A DNA stretch of 10,589 bases. It comes from JAVBKP01 sp031553975. Lineage in GTDB: Bacteria > Bacillota > Clostridia > Peptostreptococcales > Anaerovoracaceae. The stretch spans positions 1 through 10,589 of the forward strand of contig JAVBKP010000005.1 of the NCBI GenBank assembly GCA_031553975.1, written 5' to 3'. Every line of letters starts with the position of its first letter. Positions within the stretch are counted from its first letter, which is position 1. The notes under the pieces were generated by a model. It was not told the origin of the DNA and did no database searches. It saw only the letters and a list, made by a program, of their open reading frames with translations. Shown here in pieces: positions 1 through 8,217 of this stretch. A program made the position numbers and the translations under genes.

Positions 1-386
1 TCTAATGCAAACACTTGCTCTGCAGGAATAATGGATAATTCTGGCACTCTATTTTGCTGTCCCTGGACTAAGATTTCTTCTAGCCTCCTCACCTCTTGGT
101 CAGTAAAGGCCAGCACCAAAGATCCATTCCGAATAAAATGTACATCCAGTTCCTTGCAAACCTTTTCCATGAGAAAATTGCCTCTTACGTTAAATTTCGC
201 CTTATTAGAACCTGAAATGGCATCAAAACCTGCATGTACAATGGCACTGTTTGCCTTGGAGGTCTCACAACAAACATCATTGTGCTGTTCTAACAAACAT
301 ACTGTTAGACTATAGGCCGAAAGTTCTCGCGCCGTCAAACAGCCAATAACACCTCCACCAATAATGGCTACGTCTATCTCCTTCAA
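1..386 (-). CDS. NAD(P)/FAD-dependent oxidoreductase, GlpA/LhgO-like (partial, N-terminal part only)
   Basis: The first 128 codons of a DAO-fold flavoprotein; the 3' end runs off the left edge of the window. Residues 8-15 (IIGGGVIG) are the GxGxxG dinucleotide-binding loop directly after the first beta strand, and Glu33 sits at the end of the second strand where it would bind the FAD ribose. Residues 42-70 (TSKANSAIVHAGFD, then KAKFNVRGN) match the conserved N-terminal region of anaerobic glycerol-3-phosphate dehydrogenase-like and L-2-hydroxyglutarate oxidase-like proteins of Clostridia. The start is TTG at 384-386: a GAGGAG ribosome binding site (395-400) lies 8 nt upstream, and the first in-frame ATG (residue 73) would remove the FAD loop. 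It lies downstream of a terminator, so it is probably not part of the signalling operon. The exact substrate cannot be decided from this fragment; glycerol-3-phosphate or a 2-hydroxyacid are the family options. Confidence 0.85.
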   Translation of the reverse strand, partial: MKEIDVAIIGGGVIGCLTARELSAYSLTVCLLEQHNDVCCETSKANSAIVHAGFDAISGSNKAKFNVRGNFLMEKVCKELDVHFIRNGSLVLAFTDQEVRRLEEILVQGQQNRVPELSIIPAEQVFAL

Positions 387-410
387 ATAAATTTCTCCTC
401 TCTTCTAACA

Positions 411-453
411 CAAAAAAAGACACACAAAACAAGAACTCTTGTTTTGTTGTGTC
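411..453 (-). terminator. Rho-independent terminator of the minus-strand signalling operon
   Basis: Positions 419-453 form a long stem (arms 419-433 and 438-453, pairing over about 15 bp with one bulged base) with a short loop. Read on the minus strand, the hairpin is followed by a run of seven T (complement of 412-418). It starts 10 nt after the stop codon of the receiver-protein gene at 463, the right place to end the four-gene operon. There is no comparable T-run on the plus-strand side, so it works in the minus direction. Confidence 0.85.
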
Positions 454-462
454 AATCTCAAA

Positions 463-1557
463 TTATTTTTTAGCTTGCAAAATCAACGAATAAATCTTAT
501 AATTAAGGGTTTCTACGTCAACAGGTTTTTTGATAAAATCTCGTACACCCATCCCCAAAGCTTTTTTGATATATTCAGCCGTAGGACTACCAGTCAGGAA
601 AATAACAGGGGTATCTTTATGCTCCGGCATTTTTCTGATTTTTTCAAGCAAAGTAAACCCATCCATCTCAGGCATTTCAATATCAAGCAAGATTAGGTCT
701 GGTTTGCAAGATTCTAAAAATTCAAAGGCACTATCAGGATCAATGGCACCAAAAACATTGTAATACTTTTTAAGCATTGCTTTTAGGGTGCCTAGCACAT
801 CAGGCAAATCATCTATTGCTAGCAAAGTAAGCTTAGGAATGTCTTGTGCGTTGGTATTCGCCTCCTTGACAATGTTTAAAAGCTGCAATGCTTCAAATGA
901 GGCATGCAAAGAATCAAAACTTTGCAAATAATCATAAATTCTTATAAGGGCTTCATCAATTTCTTTTGTAAATGTAAATGTCATTAATTCGCACAAGTTA
1001 CGGCTACATTTGCTGAGTTCAAAATCTTGAATGGATTTGTTAATCCCTTCAAAAATTTCTGGGATAATGGTGCCCTGCACTTTGGCTGCTTGAAGACTTT
1101 GCTCAACTGCCGTTTGTGCTCCTACTGACTCTGGTGTAGTCGCTTTCTCCATAGGCGCAGTACAATCTGTAGCATGGGTATATGTACCTGTGTGCGCACC
1201 TTTAATCTTTCGGCATAGAGACTCAACTTTTGTGTTAAAATGCCTTGCATAAAAATCAATTTCTTCATGTTCCCCACTTTTAATGGCTTCCGCAAAACGT
1301 GTCGCTTTGCCCGCAATTGTTGCAGACGTTACCTGGGTTAGGAGCTTTTCTAGTTGGTGCAATGCACCTAAAATCTGACCTTGCTGTTTTGTATAATCGG
1401 GTTGATGAATAGCACCTAAAAGTTTGGGACTGTAATCAATCAGATTGTCTAACATCAAATAGTAAGCATGCATATCATCATAAAGCTTGCGTGCTTTACC
1501 CATATCGATTTCCCCAATTTTTTCCAGCGTAGACCTATCATAATCTCGACTTATCAT
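463..1557 (-). CDS. Response regulator: helical N-terminal region plus C-terminal receiver domain
   Basis: A 364-residue soluble protein, last gene of the operon. Residues about 242-362 are a complete CheY-like receiver: acidic pair Asp249/Asp250, phosphoacceptor Asp292 in LLDIEMPEMDG, conserved Thr322 and Lys344 in the KKP motif. The receiver is C-terminal, the reverse of most response regulators, and there is no DNA-binding, GGDEF, EAL or HD-GYP output. Residues 1-235 are mostly helical and not recognised; residues about 20-115 vaguely resemble an HPt four-helix bundle, but the diagnostic HxxKG motif is absent. The gene starts with ATG 4 nt after the stop of the upstream hybrid kinase, and its AAAGGAG site lies inside the last codons and stop region of that kinase, which suggests translational coupling. 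It is a likely phosphate acceptor for the HPt encoded just upstream (inference). The output is unknown, perhaps protein-protein interaction. Confidence 0.85.
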   Translation of the reverse strand: MISRDYDRSTLEKIGEIDMGKARKLYDDMHAYYLMLDNLIDYSPKLLGAIHQPDYTKQQGQILGALHQLEKLLTQVTSATIAGKATRFAEAIKSGEHEEIDFYARHFNTKVESLCRKIKGAHTGTYTHATDCTAPMEKATTPESVGAQTAVEQSLQAAKVQGTIIPEIFEGINKSIQDFELSKCSRNLCELMTFTFTKEIDEALIRIYDYLQSFDSLHASFEALQLLNIVKEANTNAQDIPKLTLLAIDDLPDVLGTLKAMLKKYYNVFGAIDPDSAFEFLESCKPDLILLDIEMPEMDGFTLLEKIRKMPEHKDTPVIFLTGSPTAEYIKKALGMGVRDFIKKPVDVETLNYKIYSLILQAKK

Positions 1558-1561
1558 ATAA

Positions 1562-4500
1562 TTACTCCTTTAACAATGTATGAATCAGAATTTTAGCATG
1601 TTTGAAATTAAAAGTATCTAAATCCTTATCGATGCTTTGTAGTACAGAATCTATCTCGCTACCATATGTACTAGAAAGAATCACCTTCATTTGATCTACG
1701 GCTGTATCTGTATCGAAAGCAGCAAGCGCTTCAAGCACTGTTTTGAGAAGCACATTCAATTCGGCAGAATCACCTTGTTTTAAATTTTGAGCTTTTTTCT
1801 CTTCATTAAAAATGATTGCTAAATCCTCACTGAATTTTTTGAAACTTGCATGAAACACAGAAAAATTCTTTTCACAAAATTCCATATCTTCCGCTTTTGC
1901 AGCAAACTCTAATTCCTTTGCTAATGCGGACAACTCTCGCATACCTACATTGGCAAGAGATCCTTTGGCACCATGAACATCTATGGCAAAACGAGGCAAA
2001 TTATTTTCTTGTAAAAATGCGCTAAGCCGTTTGCAAGTTTCGGGAATAGTCTGGTTTAAAATCTCAAGTGTGTGAATGTACGTATCTTTCATATCTCCCA
2101 TTAGCTTAAGGCCTGTCTCCACCTCTAGCCCTTCTATGGCAGAAAATTTTTCGAGCAATTGATCGTTTTCTTGCGTCTCGTCAATCTCCGGTGTTTGCAC
2201 TGGGCTATCTTCTACTAATGTTAGAATTTTTTCCTTTGGTAAAAATTTAATTAAGATTTCGTGTAAGGACTTTACGATGATTGGCTTTGAGATAAACCCA
2301 TCCATGCCTGCTTCATAAAACAAAGACTCTATGCCAGTTATGGCGTTGGCTGTGAGGGCTATAATTGGAACCGACTTAAAAGGCTCTTCCAAGCCTCGAA
2401 TCATCATGGTGGTTTCGATTCCATCCACCTCAGGCATCATATGATCCATAAATATCATATCATACATGGTCTTTTGTGCTTTGTCCACACCCTCTAATCC
2501 ACCTGTTGCTGTAGATACATCAATTCCATATTGGCTAAGCATGCTTTTTGCCACGTTGAGATTGACAAGGTTATCATCCACAACCAAGACTTGTGCATTT
2601 TTTGTCTTAAAGGCACCAAGCTTGATTTCTGGGTTTGATGCATCTAGTTTTACCTTCCAAACACGCCCGCCTAAAATTTCCGCCAAGGTCGTCGTCATCA
2701 GAGGTCTACTAATTTGATTTTCAACAGGATACACAGAGGACTCCAGCAAATCATTGAAATTCTTCACAAGGGTGAAATTCGGATTCTTGCCCCCAGTAGA
2801 ATACTCGCGTATGATACGTTGGGCGGACTTGTCAAAGAAAACATGGGTATACTCTTTTTCATATAAAAAATCATGAAAACTTTGTATTGTGTCACAAATG
2901 TCAACGCCAATACTAAGGTTTTCGGCCATTTGTTTAAAAGAATCTGCATGAAATACATTTGGCTCATAGCAAAGTACATGATAGTTTTCGGGATGTGCAA
3001 CAGTTGCTAAATTATCATCGATTTCGGCTTCACAGAAAATATAAAACGAAAATTCAGAACCTTGTCCATAGGTACTTGTTACAGAAATTTGTCCATCCAT
3101 TAGCTCAATTAATTTTTTTGTAATGGCTAGCCCAAGACCAGTTCCCGCAATCGTATGGGTTTTGTTAAGATCTAGCTGCTGGAACTCACCGAAAAGTTTT
3201 GACATTTCATCTTCATGCATACCGATACCAGTATCTTTAATTGAAAAGCTTAATTTTATTTTATTTTCATCTATTATTTCACTGAAAGCGGTAAGGCATA
3301 CATTGCCTTCTTTGGTGAATTTCAAGGCGTTGTTCAATAGATTGATAAGGCATTGTTTGATTCTCAGTTCATCACCGTTAACTGTTGGCGGTATATCTTT
3401 TGATATAAATGTAGTGAACGTTACATTGGCTTGGCTGGCTTTAATATTGGTAATATTCACGATATCGTTGACCAGCGAAGCAAAATCAAACTTGGAATTA
3501 AAGATTTCCATTTTTTCGGCATCTATTTTTGAAAAATCCAAGATGTCGTTTATAATCTGTAGCAGTGAGTTGGCAGCACTTCTTACAGCCATTGCTTGGG
3601 AAAGCTGCTCAGGGTCAAGTGGTTTTAGCATAATCAACTCATTCATGCCGACGATTGCATTCATTGGGGTTCGTATTTCATGGCTCATATTGGCAAGGAA
3701 GCTACTTTTAGCACGAGTAGCTGACTCTGCTTCCAACTTCGCTTCCATGACTGATGAAATATTTGTCAACTCAATGAATCGGGCCATCCTGTTCTCAGCA
3801 AGTGGTGCAGAGCAGACGATACACCAAACTTCTTTATTCTCATAAGAAAGAGCTACAGTTTTAGTAAAAGTCTGCTTTTCTTGTAATATCTCATGAAAGT
3901 CCATCTTCAAAGATTTTGTCTTGAGTAAGTCAAGCACGGGACGCCCAATTGCAAATTTTCTATTTTTGAGTTTCAAAACGTCTGCAAGGGGTTTGCTAAT
4001 ATCTTCTACACGCCCCTCATCATCAATCAAAACAATAAGGCTTGGCGTTGCTTCCATGAGAACATCAAATGTCTTGCTCTTTTTTTCGGCGATAAGAAAC
4101 TGACTGACTGTGAATACGCAAGTAGCGTACATAAGCACACCCGCCAGATTAAAAGTCAATAGCTGCATGACAATATCCATGGAAGAAGCAGATTCACCAA
4201 GAATAGGAACATCCAGTATAAAAAGCATAACACCTGCTATTAAATCGGACACCACGACCAAAAGAAGTATGGACATATGGTTGACAAAAACAAGACCGAT
4301 GGCCAGACAAGCAATCATAACCACAAAAAACAATTTATCCCCATGGATTAGGTAGGTGACGGCTGCCTCGGCTAAAACTGCTGTAATCGGGCACCAAAAT
4401 GCCACCGTAGTGGCAGAAAATGACTTCACTCTGCACAGTATAGTGGAAACAATTGCCGCAACCAAACCGAAAATCAGCCTATATTTCCAATAATCCCCTT

Positions 4501-4618
4501 CAACGAAGAGTGCCCCTTGTACAATACTAGCGGTAACAAATAAATAAATTGAAGCTAACGTCAGAGTTTCAGCATGTTTAGCGTAGCTTTTCGACCTAGA
4601 TGTATTCATATGTGTCAT
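1562..4618 (-). CDS. Membrane hybrid histidine kinase: 6TM-PAS-HisKA-HATPase-pseudoREC-REC-HPt
   Basis: A 1018-residue multi-step phosphorelay kinase. About six hydrophobic segments lie between residues 20 and 175, with short loops, so the sensor is probably buried in the membrane. A PAS-like domain follows (about 185-290). HisKA carries the phosphoacceptor His313 in SHEIRTP; the HATPase shows an N-box (NLLNNALKF, 426-434), G1 DTGIG (462-466) and G2 GTGLG (492-496). Residues about 545-655 look like a degenerate receiver. The canonical receiver (about 674-795) has Asp681/682, phospho-Asp725, Thr756 and Lys778. An HPt domain (about 840-945) carries His882 in HGAKGS. A helical tail of about 70 residues ends the protein. 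The start ATG overlaps the stop of the lipid-kinase-like gene in an ATGA arrangement and has an AAAGGGG site upstream; ATG codon 4 is an alternative start. The ligand is unknown. Confidence 0.93.
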   Translation of the reverse strand: MTHMNTSRSKSYAKHAETLTLASIYLFVTASIVQGALFVEGDYWKYRLIFGLVAAIVSTILCRVKSFSATTVAFWCPITAVLAEAAVTYLIHGDKLFFVVMIACLAIGLVFVNHMSILLLVVVSDLIAGVMLFILDVPILGESASSMDIVMQLLTFNLAGVLMYATCVFTVSQFLIAEKKSKTFDVLMEATPSLIVLIDDEGRVEDISKPLADVLKLKNRKFAIGRPVLDLLKTKSLKMDFHEILQEKQTFTKTVALSYENKEVWCIVCSAPLAENRMARFIELTNISSVMEAKLEAESATRAKSSFLANMSHEIRTPMNAIVGMNELIMLKPLDPEQLSQAMAVRSAANSLLQIINDILDFSKIDAEKMEIFNSKFDFASLVNDIVNITNIKASQANVTFTTFISKDIPPTVNGDELRIKQCLINLLNNALKFTKEGNVCLTAFSEIIDENKIKLSFSIKDTGIGMHEDEMSKLFGEFQQLDLNKTHTIAGTGLGLAITKKLIELMDGQISVTSTYGQGSEFSFYIFCEAEIDDNLATVAHPENYHVLCYEPNVFHADSFKQMAENLSIGVDICDTIQSFHDFLYEKEYTHVFFDKSAQRIIREYSTGGKNPNFTLVKNFNDLLESSVYPVENQISRPLMTTTLAEILGGRVWKVKLDASNPEIKLGAFKTKNAQVLVVDDNLVNLNVAKSMLSQYGIDVSTATGGLEGVDKAQKTMYDMIFMDHMMPEVDGIETTMMIRGLEEPFKSVPIIALTANAITGIESLFYEAGMDGFISKPIIVKSLHEILIKFLPKEKILTLVEDSPVQTPEIDETQENDQLLEKFSAIEGLEVETGLKLMGDMKDTYIHTLEILNQTIPETCKRLSAFLQENNLPRFAIDVHGAKGSLANVGMRELSALAKELEFAAKAEDMEFCEKNFSVFHASFKKFSEDLAIIFNEEKKAQNLKQGDSAELNVLLKTVLEALAAFDTDTAVDQMKVILSSTYGSEIDSVLQSIDKDLDTFNFKHAKILIHTLLKE

Positions 4619-5541
4619 AGGCTGCCCCTTTCTGTAGGCACTACAAAATTTATGGCTTGAGGGCTAATTTCAACTTCCACCTCATCATCATAGAATAGTT
4701 CGCCTTCGTAGGCAATACACATGGCTTGCTCTGATGATATTTTCACTTTATGCCCCTGATAATGTACAATTCTATCAGTGAATTTATCATAGTCTCCGCT
4801 ACTATACGCGAAAATAAGGCCAATTAATTCTGCGGTCGTCAAAGATGGCGTGATATACAAATCAAGCAAATTATCCGTGAGCTCCGTACAATCCGCAGAT
4901 ATGATATTCGTAGCCGTTCTAGGTGTATTTGAGATAAAGAGTGACGTGTAATATCCATCTAACGTTACACCATCAAGCTCGACCTTATATTTTTGGTTGA
5001 TATTCGTGCCGGTGAGCAGATTTCTCAATGAAGCAATCTTAAAACAAAAACCATCTGGGAGTCCTGTTTTTTTCGCCATAACGTCACCGCTTTGATAGCA
5101 ACTGGCTTCAAATCCCACTGTGACATGTGCCATTGTACTGTCAGACGCACTACTCAAAAAATTCACTTTCATAGTGCCGCACGTGGTCTGATGTTCTAGT
5201 GAGGAAAAGAGGTGCCGATTGCTCTCTCCAAAATAGCGCAAGAACGAGTCATGTTTGCCCATGGGATACAAAGCCAATTCCACATTGGAAAACCCTGCAA
5301 TCGCGCTTGCTACTTCAAAGTGCGTTCCAGAACCACCATAGGCATGAATGCGTAAGGTTTGCTCGCAGTTCTCAAGATATTTATGTAAAAACCCGATTGC
5401 ATCGCGACTCCAACGAGTAACATATATTTCAAACTCACCTCTATGTTTATCTGAAAAAAATGTTTCAATTGTATGTATATGTTTTTCCACTTTACCTTTT
5501 ATTTTTCTTGCCACGGGATTAATAATAAATAGGTGTTTCAA
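4615..5541 (-). CDS. Diacylglycerol/lipid-kinase-family protein with altered catalytic motifs
   Basis: A 308-residue soluble protein with the fold signature of the DAGK_cat family (YegS/DgkB/sphingosine-kinase type): an INP motif in the first strand (residues 7-9), YGGSGTHFEVA at 68-78 where the family has GGDGTxNEV, YPMGKHDSF at 92-100 where it has P.GTGNDF, GFEA at 143-146 and EGE at 279-281 where DGE is usual. Active members phosphorylate a lipid hydroxyl with ATP at the membrane. Here the central Asp of GGDGT is Ser71 (codon TCT, two changes from an Asp codon), and the GTGND loop is largely lost, so classical activity is doubtful. The start is TTG at 5539-5541, chosen because a perfect AGGAGG (5549-5554) lies 7 nt upstream and no in-frame ATG occurs before residue 94. 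It sits between two hybrid kinases, overlapping the downstream one by 4 nt. Its role could be lipid or nucleotide sensing (inference). Confidence 0.8.
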   Translation of the reverse strand: MKHLFIINPVARKIKGKVEKHIHTIETFFSDKHRGEFEIYVTRWSRDAIGFLHKYLENCEQTLRIHAYGGSGTHFEVASAIAGFSNVELALYPMGKHDSFLRYFGESNRHLFSSLEHQTTCGTMKVNFLSSASDSTMAHVTVGFEASCYQSGDVMAKKTGLPDGFCFKIASLRNLLTGTNINQKYKVELDGVTLDGYYTSLFISNTPRTATNIISADCTELTDNLLDLYITPSLTTAELIGLIFAYSSGDYDKFTDRIVHYQGHKVKISSEQAMCIAYEGELFYDDEVEVEISPQAINFVVPTERGSL

Positions 5542-5548
5542 ATTTGTA

Positions 5549-5554
5549 CCTCCT
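5549..5554 (-). promoter_or_regulatory. Ribosome binding site fixing a TTG start
   Basis: A perfect AGGAGG on the minus strand, 7 nt before the TTG at 5539-5541. It is the main reason for accepting TTG as the start of the lipid-kinase-like gene. It lies in the 35-nt gap after the stop codon of the preceding kinase, so this gene has its own strong translation start. Confidence 0.85.
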
Positions 5555-5576
5555 ACGCATCTTTGGTCTTTTAGGA

Positions 5577-8210
5577 CTACAATATAGATTTTTGCAAGAT
5601 TTCAAAGAGTTTTTCTGCATCAATTGGCTTAGAAATATGAAAATTCATCCCTGCATCAATAGCCATCAAAACATCCTCTGAAAATGCATCCGCTGTCATC
5701 GCAATAATAGGAATTGATGCAGCGGCTGGGTGAGACATGTTTCTTATGGTTCTTGTAGCTTCATACCCATTCATTTCCGGCATCTGCACATCCATTAAAA
5801 TTGCATCATAATCCCCTTTTTGTGAAGTGACAAATTTTTCACAAGCTTCTTTACCGTTGACAGCTTTATCCACAACGATTCCTCGCTCTGTCAGGATTAT
5901 ATCCATTATTTCCAGGTTGATATCCACATCGTCTACTACCAAAATACGTTTTCCTGCAAAAGTTGCATCTAAAGAATTACCTGGTAATAGGGTGCCCGAC
6001 AGTAGCGCATCCACAGTGTTATTAAGACTTTCAACTGTTTCTGCAAGCATGTTATAGACGGTAGATTTGCTAATGGGCTTCGGCATGAACTCGTTAGCCC
6101 CAGAATAAATTAATTTATCTTCAATGGCTTCTGTATCATAGGAAGAAATAATAATGATTTTTATCTCAGCGCTTACCGAATCACGAATGCGCTTTGCAAG
6201 TTCAAATCCGTCTTGATCAAACATTTTCCAATCCGTAAACACAATATGATAATCCATATTGTGTTCGTGGGCGGCCAAAACACGGTCATACGCATCCGTA
6301 GATGACGTTGTCCATTGTATGTTTGCTCCCATGCGTTCAAAAAGGAGCATTGCATTTTCGCAAGTCGTTAAGTCATCATCGACAAAGAGTATTCGCAAAT
6401 TCCCAAATGCAGGTATATTTTTGAATTTTTCTTCGGATTCCTTGTTTACTTCAAACGGAAGCTCAACTATAAACGTAGTGCCTTGATTTTCCTCACTTTT
6501 GACAGTAATAACACCATTCATTAACTGCACAAGGCTTTTGGTGATAGCAATACCTATTCCCGTACTGCTGCTTCTTGAAGCATTTTGGCGGTATTCTTGT
6601 TCAAAAGGCTCAAATATCTTTTTCAAGAAATCTTCTGTCATTCCAATACCATTGTCCGAAATCATAATTTGAAAAAGCACAAAATTTTCTCTGCTATGTG
6701 AACGCTCTTTAACTTCTAATTTGATTTCCCCACCCTCAGGTGTGTATTTTATAGCATTGGATAAAATATTTAATAAAATCTGGTTAAGTCTAAGCGAATC
6801 GCCTATCACGATTTCATTGGTAAATGTCGGTATTACAACTTCAAGTGTTTGTTTTTTATCTTTTGTCTGAGGGAATATGAGGGCAATCGCATTCCTAAAT
6901 GTCTCAGTGATATTGAAACTTTCATTTAAAATGGATAGTTTTCCGCTTTCAATTTTGGACATATCCAGAATATCATTAATCAGCATGAGCAAATGTTTTG
7001 ATGAGATATTGATCTTTTTAAGGCAATCTTCAACTCTAACTTTGTTTTCGATAGAATTTATTGCTATATTGCCCATCCCAATTATGGCGTTCATAGGTGT
7101 TCGTATCTCATGGCTCATTCGAGATAAAAAATCACTCTTTGCCCTATTTGCATTCTCTGCATTCAAAAGAGCGTCGCTTAATATTTGTTGTGTGTTTTTA
7201 ATATTGGTCAAATCTCTTATGGATAATATGTACCGTTCAATACTAGATGCCGTCTCCACGGGGTGAACAGCAAAGGAAATCCATATTTCCTCTTTTGTAA
7301 CAGGATTATTAAAAATATATTCCTTCTCCAATTTTGAAGTAACCGCATTTTTTCTTAGTGCCTCTTCTAACTGTGAATCGCCATCAGCATGGCAATATTG
7401 GAATATTTTCATTTTGTCATTTTCTAATTCGCTTGATTCTATCCCTAATATTTGCATGGAATTTGAAAAAACAAATTCAATTTTATCCTCCCGCAGGTTG
7501 TAAATCATAAAAACTGCATCTGCATGATCGGAGAACACTTGAAATAAAAAATCTCTATACTGGCGCTCTTTGGTTCTTGCATCTATTAAGCGTTTTAAAA
7601 CAATACCCACAGCTATTAACGCAATTGAAAAAAACATTGTGGATATCACAACAGTTGTGACTGTTGCTTTTGATTCTTTTGTCAGTCTTTTGACCGTTCC
7701 ATTGATAAAAGTCAGCATATCATTGGATAGTTGGTCTATTTGGGCGTATAATGGGTCCAGGTTATTTTTGATGTACTCCTGTATTTCATCACTTGAATGA
7801 TTTTGTCCATCTTCTAAAAGTTGCTCTTCTATTTCCACTATTTTTTTAAAAGTTTCTTCTATTTCCAAAACAGTTGACTTTGGTCCTAGATACCTATCTT
7901 CCATTGTTTTAGTTTCCAAAAAAACTGAATGTTCCAGTTCTTTTATTGCTATGTCAACCATTTCATAATCTTTATTATCATTAAACATAACTAGCCTGTT
8001 CATTCGGAGTTTGTTTTCTGACGCAATATTTTGAATTTTGTACACCGCCGCTGACACTGTGAACGGATGCTGCGCCAATATATTAAAATTATTGCTTAAT
8101 GCAATAACGCTGTTTACTGAAATATATCCAAAAATAAATATAAATAAAATCATAGCCGTCATAGATATAACAAATATTTTGTTTTTCGCTTTTATAATCA
8201 TGGTGCGCAT
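5577..8210 (-). CDS. Membrane hybrid histidine kinase: TM-ectodomain-TM-PAS-HisKA-HATPase-REC-REC
   Basis: An 877-residue sensor kinase, first gene of the minus-strand operon. TM1 (about 12-36) and TM2 (about 183-205) flank an extracytoplasmic helical region of about 145 residues that resembles a 4-helix-bundle (MCP-type) sensor. A PAS domain (about 219-339) and a short coiled coil lead to HisKA with His367 in SHEIRTP, then an HATPase with N-box NILSNAIKY (481-489), G1 DNGIG (519-523) and G2 TGIGI. Receiver 1 (about 604-724) has Asp611/612, phospho-Asp660 and Lys711, but the residue two places after Lys662, usually Pro, is Phe664. Receiver 2 (about 753-874) is canonical: Asp760/761, Asp807, Thr839, Lys861. 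There is no HPt. The start is ATG at 8208-8210 because an AAAGGAGG site lies 7 nt upstream; the longer reading from 8243 has no such site and would swallow this one. The ligand is unknown. Confidence 0.92.
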   Translation of the reverse strand: MRTMIIKAKNKIFVISMTAMILFIFIFGYISVNSVIALSNNFNILAQHPFTVSAAVYKIQNIASENKLRMNRLVMFNDNKDYEMVDIAIKELEHSVFLETKTMEDRYLGPKSTVLEIEETFKKIVEIEEQLLEDGQNHSSDEIQEYIKNNLDPLYAQIDQLSNDMLTFINGTVKRLTKESKATVTTVVISTMFFSIALIAVGIVLKRLIDARTKERQYRDFLFQVFSDHADAVFMIYNLREDKIEFVFSNSMQILGIESSELENDKMKIFQYCHADGDSQLEEALRKNAVTSKLEKEYIFNNPVTKEEIWISFAVHPVETASSIERYILSIRDLTNIKNTQQILSDALLNAENANRAKSDFLSRMSHEIRTPMNAIIGMGNIAINSIENKVRVEDCLKKINISSKHLLMLINDILDMSKIESGKLSILNESFNITETFRNAIALIFPQTKDKKQTLEVVIPTFTNEIVIGDSLRLNQILLNILSNAIKYTPEGGEIKLEVKERSHSRENFVLFQIMISDNGIGMTEDFLKKIFEPFEQEYRQNASRSSSTGIGIAITKSLVQLMNGVITVKSEENQGTTFIVELPFEVNKESEEKFKNIPAFGNLRILFVDDDLTTCENAMLLFERMGANIQWTTSSTDAYDRVLAAHEHNMDYHIVFTDWKMFDQDGFELAKRIRDSVSAEIKIIIISSYDTEAIEDKLIYSGANEFMPKPISKSTVYNMLAETVESLNNTVDALLSGTLLPGNSLDATFAGKRILVVDDVDINLEIMDIILTERGIVVDKAVNGKEACEKFVTSQKGDYDAILMDVQMPEMNGYEATRTIRNMSHPAAASIPIIAMTADAFSEDVLMAIDAGMNFHISKPIDAEKLFEILQKSIL

Positions 8211-8217
8211 AAGCCCC

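Noticed and set aside
31..315. 94-codon open frame on the plus strand at the left edge
   Set aside because: It is antisense to the flavoprotein N-terminus, which carries clear FAD-binding motifs in the minus frame.
450..455. Perfect TTGACA on the minus strand as promoter of the flavoprotein gene
   Set aside because: No acceptable -10 hexamer occurs at 16-18 nt spacing, and the element lies in the terminator stem, so it is probably a coincidence.
3123..3845. 240-codon open frame on the plus strand inside the second membrane kinase
   Set aside because: It is antisense to the conserved HisKA/HATPase region, has no ribosome binding site or recognisable domain, and is explained as a shadow of the kinase gene.
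5329..5331. Ser71 of the lipid-kinase-like protein as a sequencing error for Asp
   Set aside because: TCT differs from either Asp codon by at least two bases, and other motif positions in the protein are altered too, so the change looks genuine.
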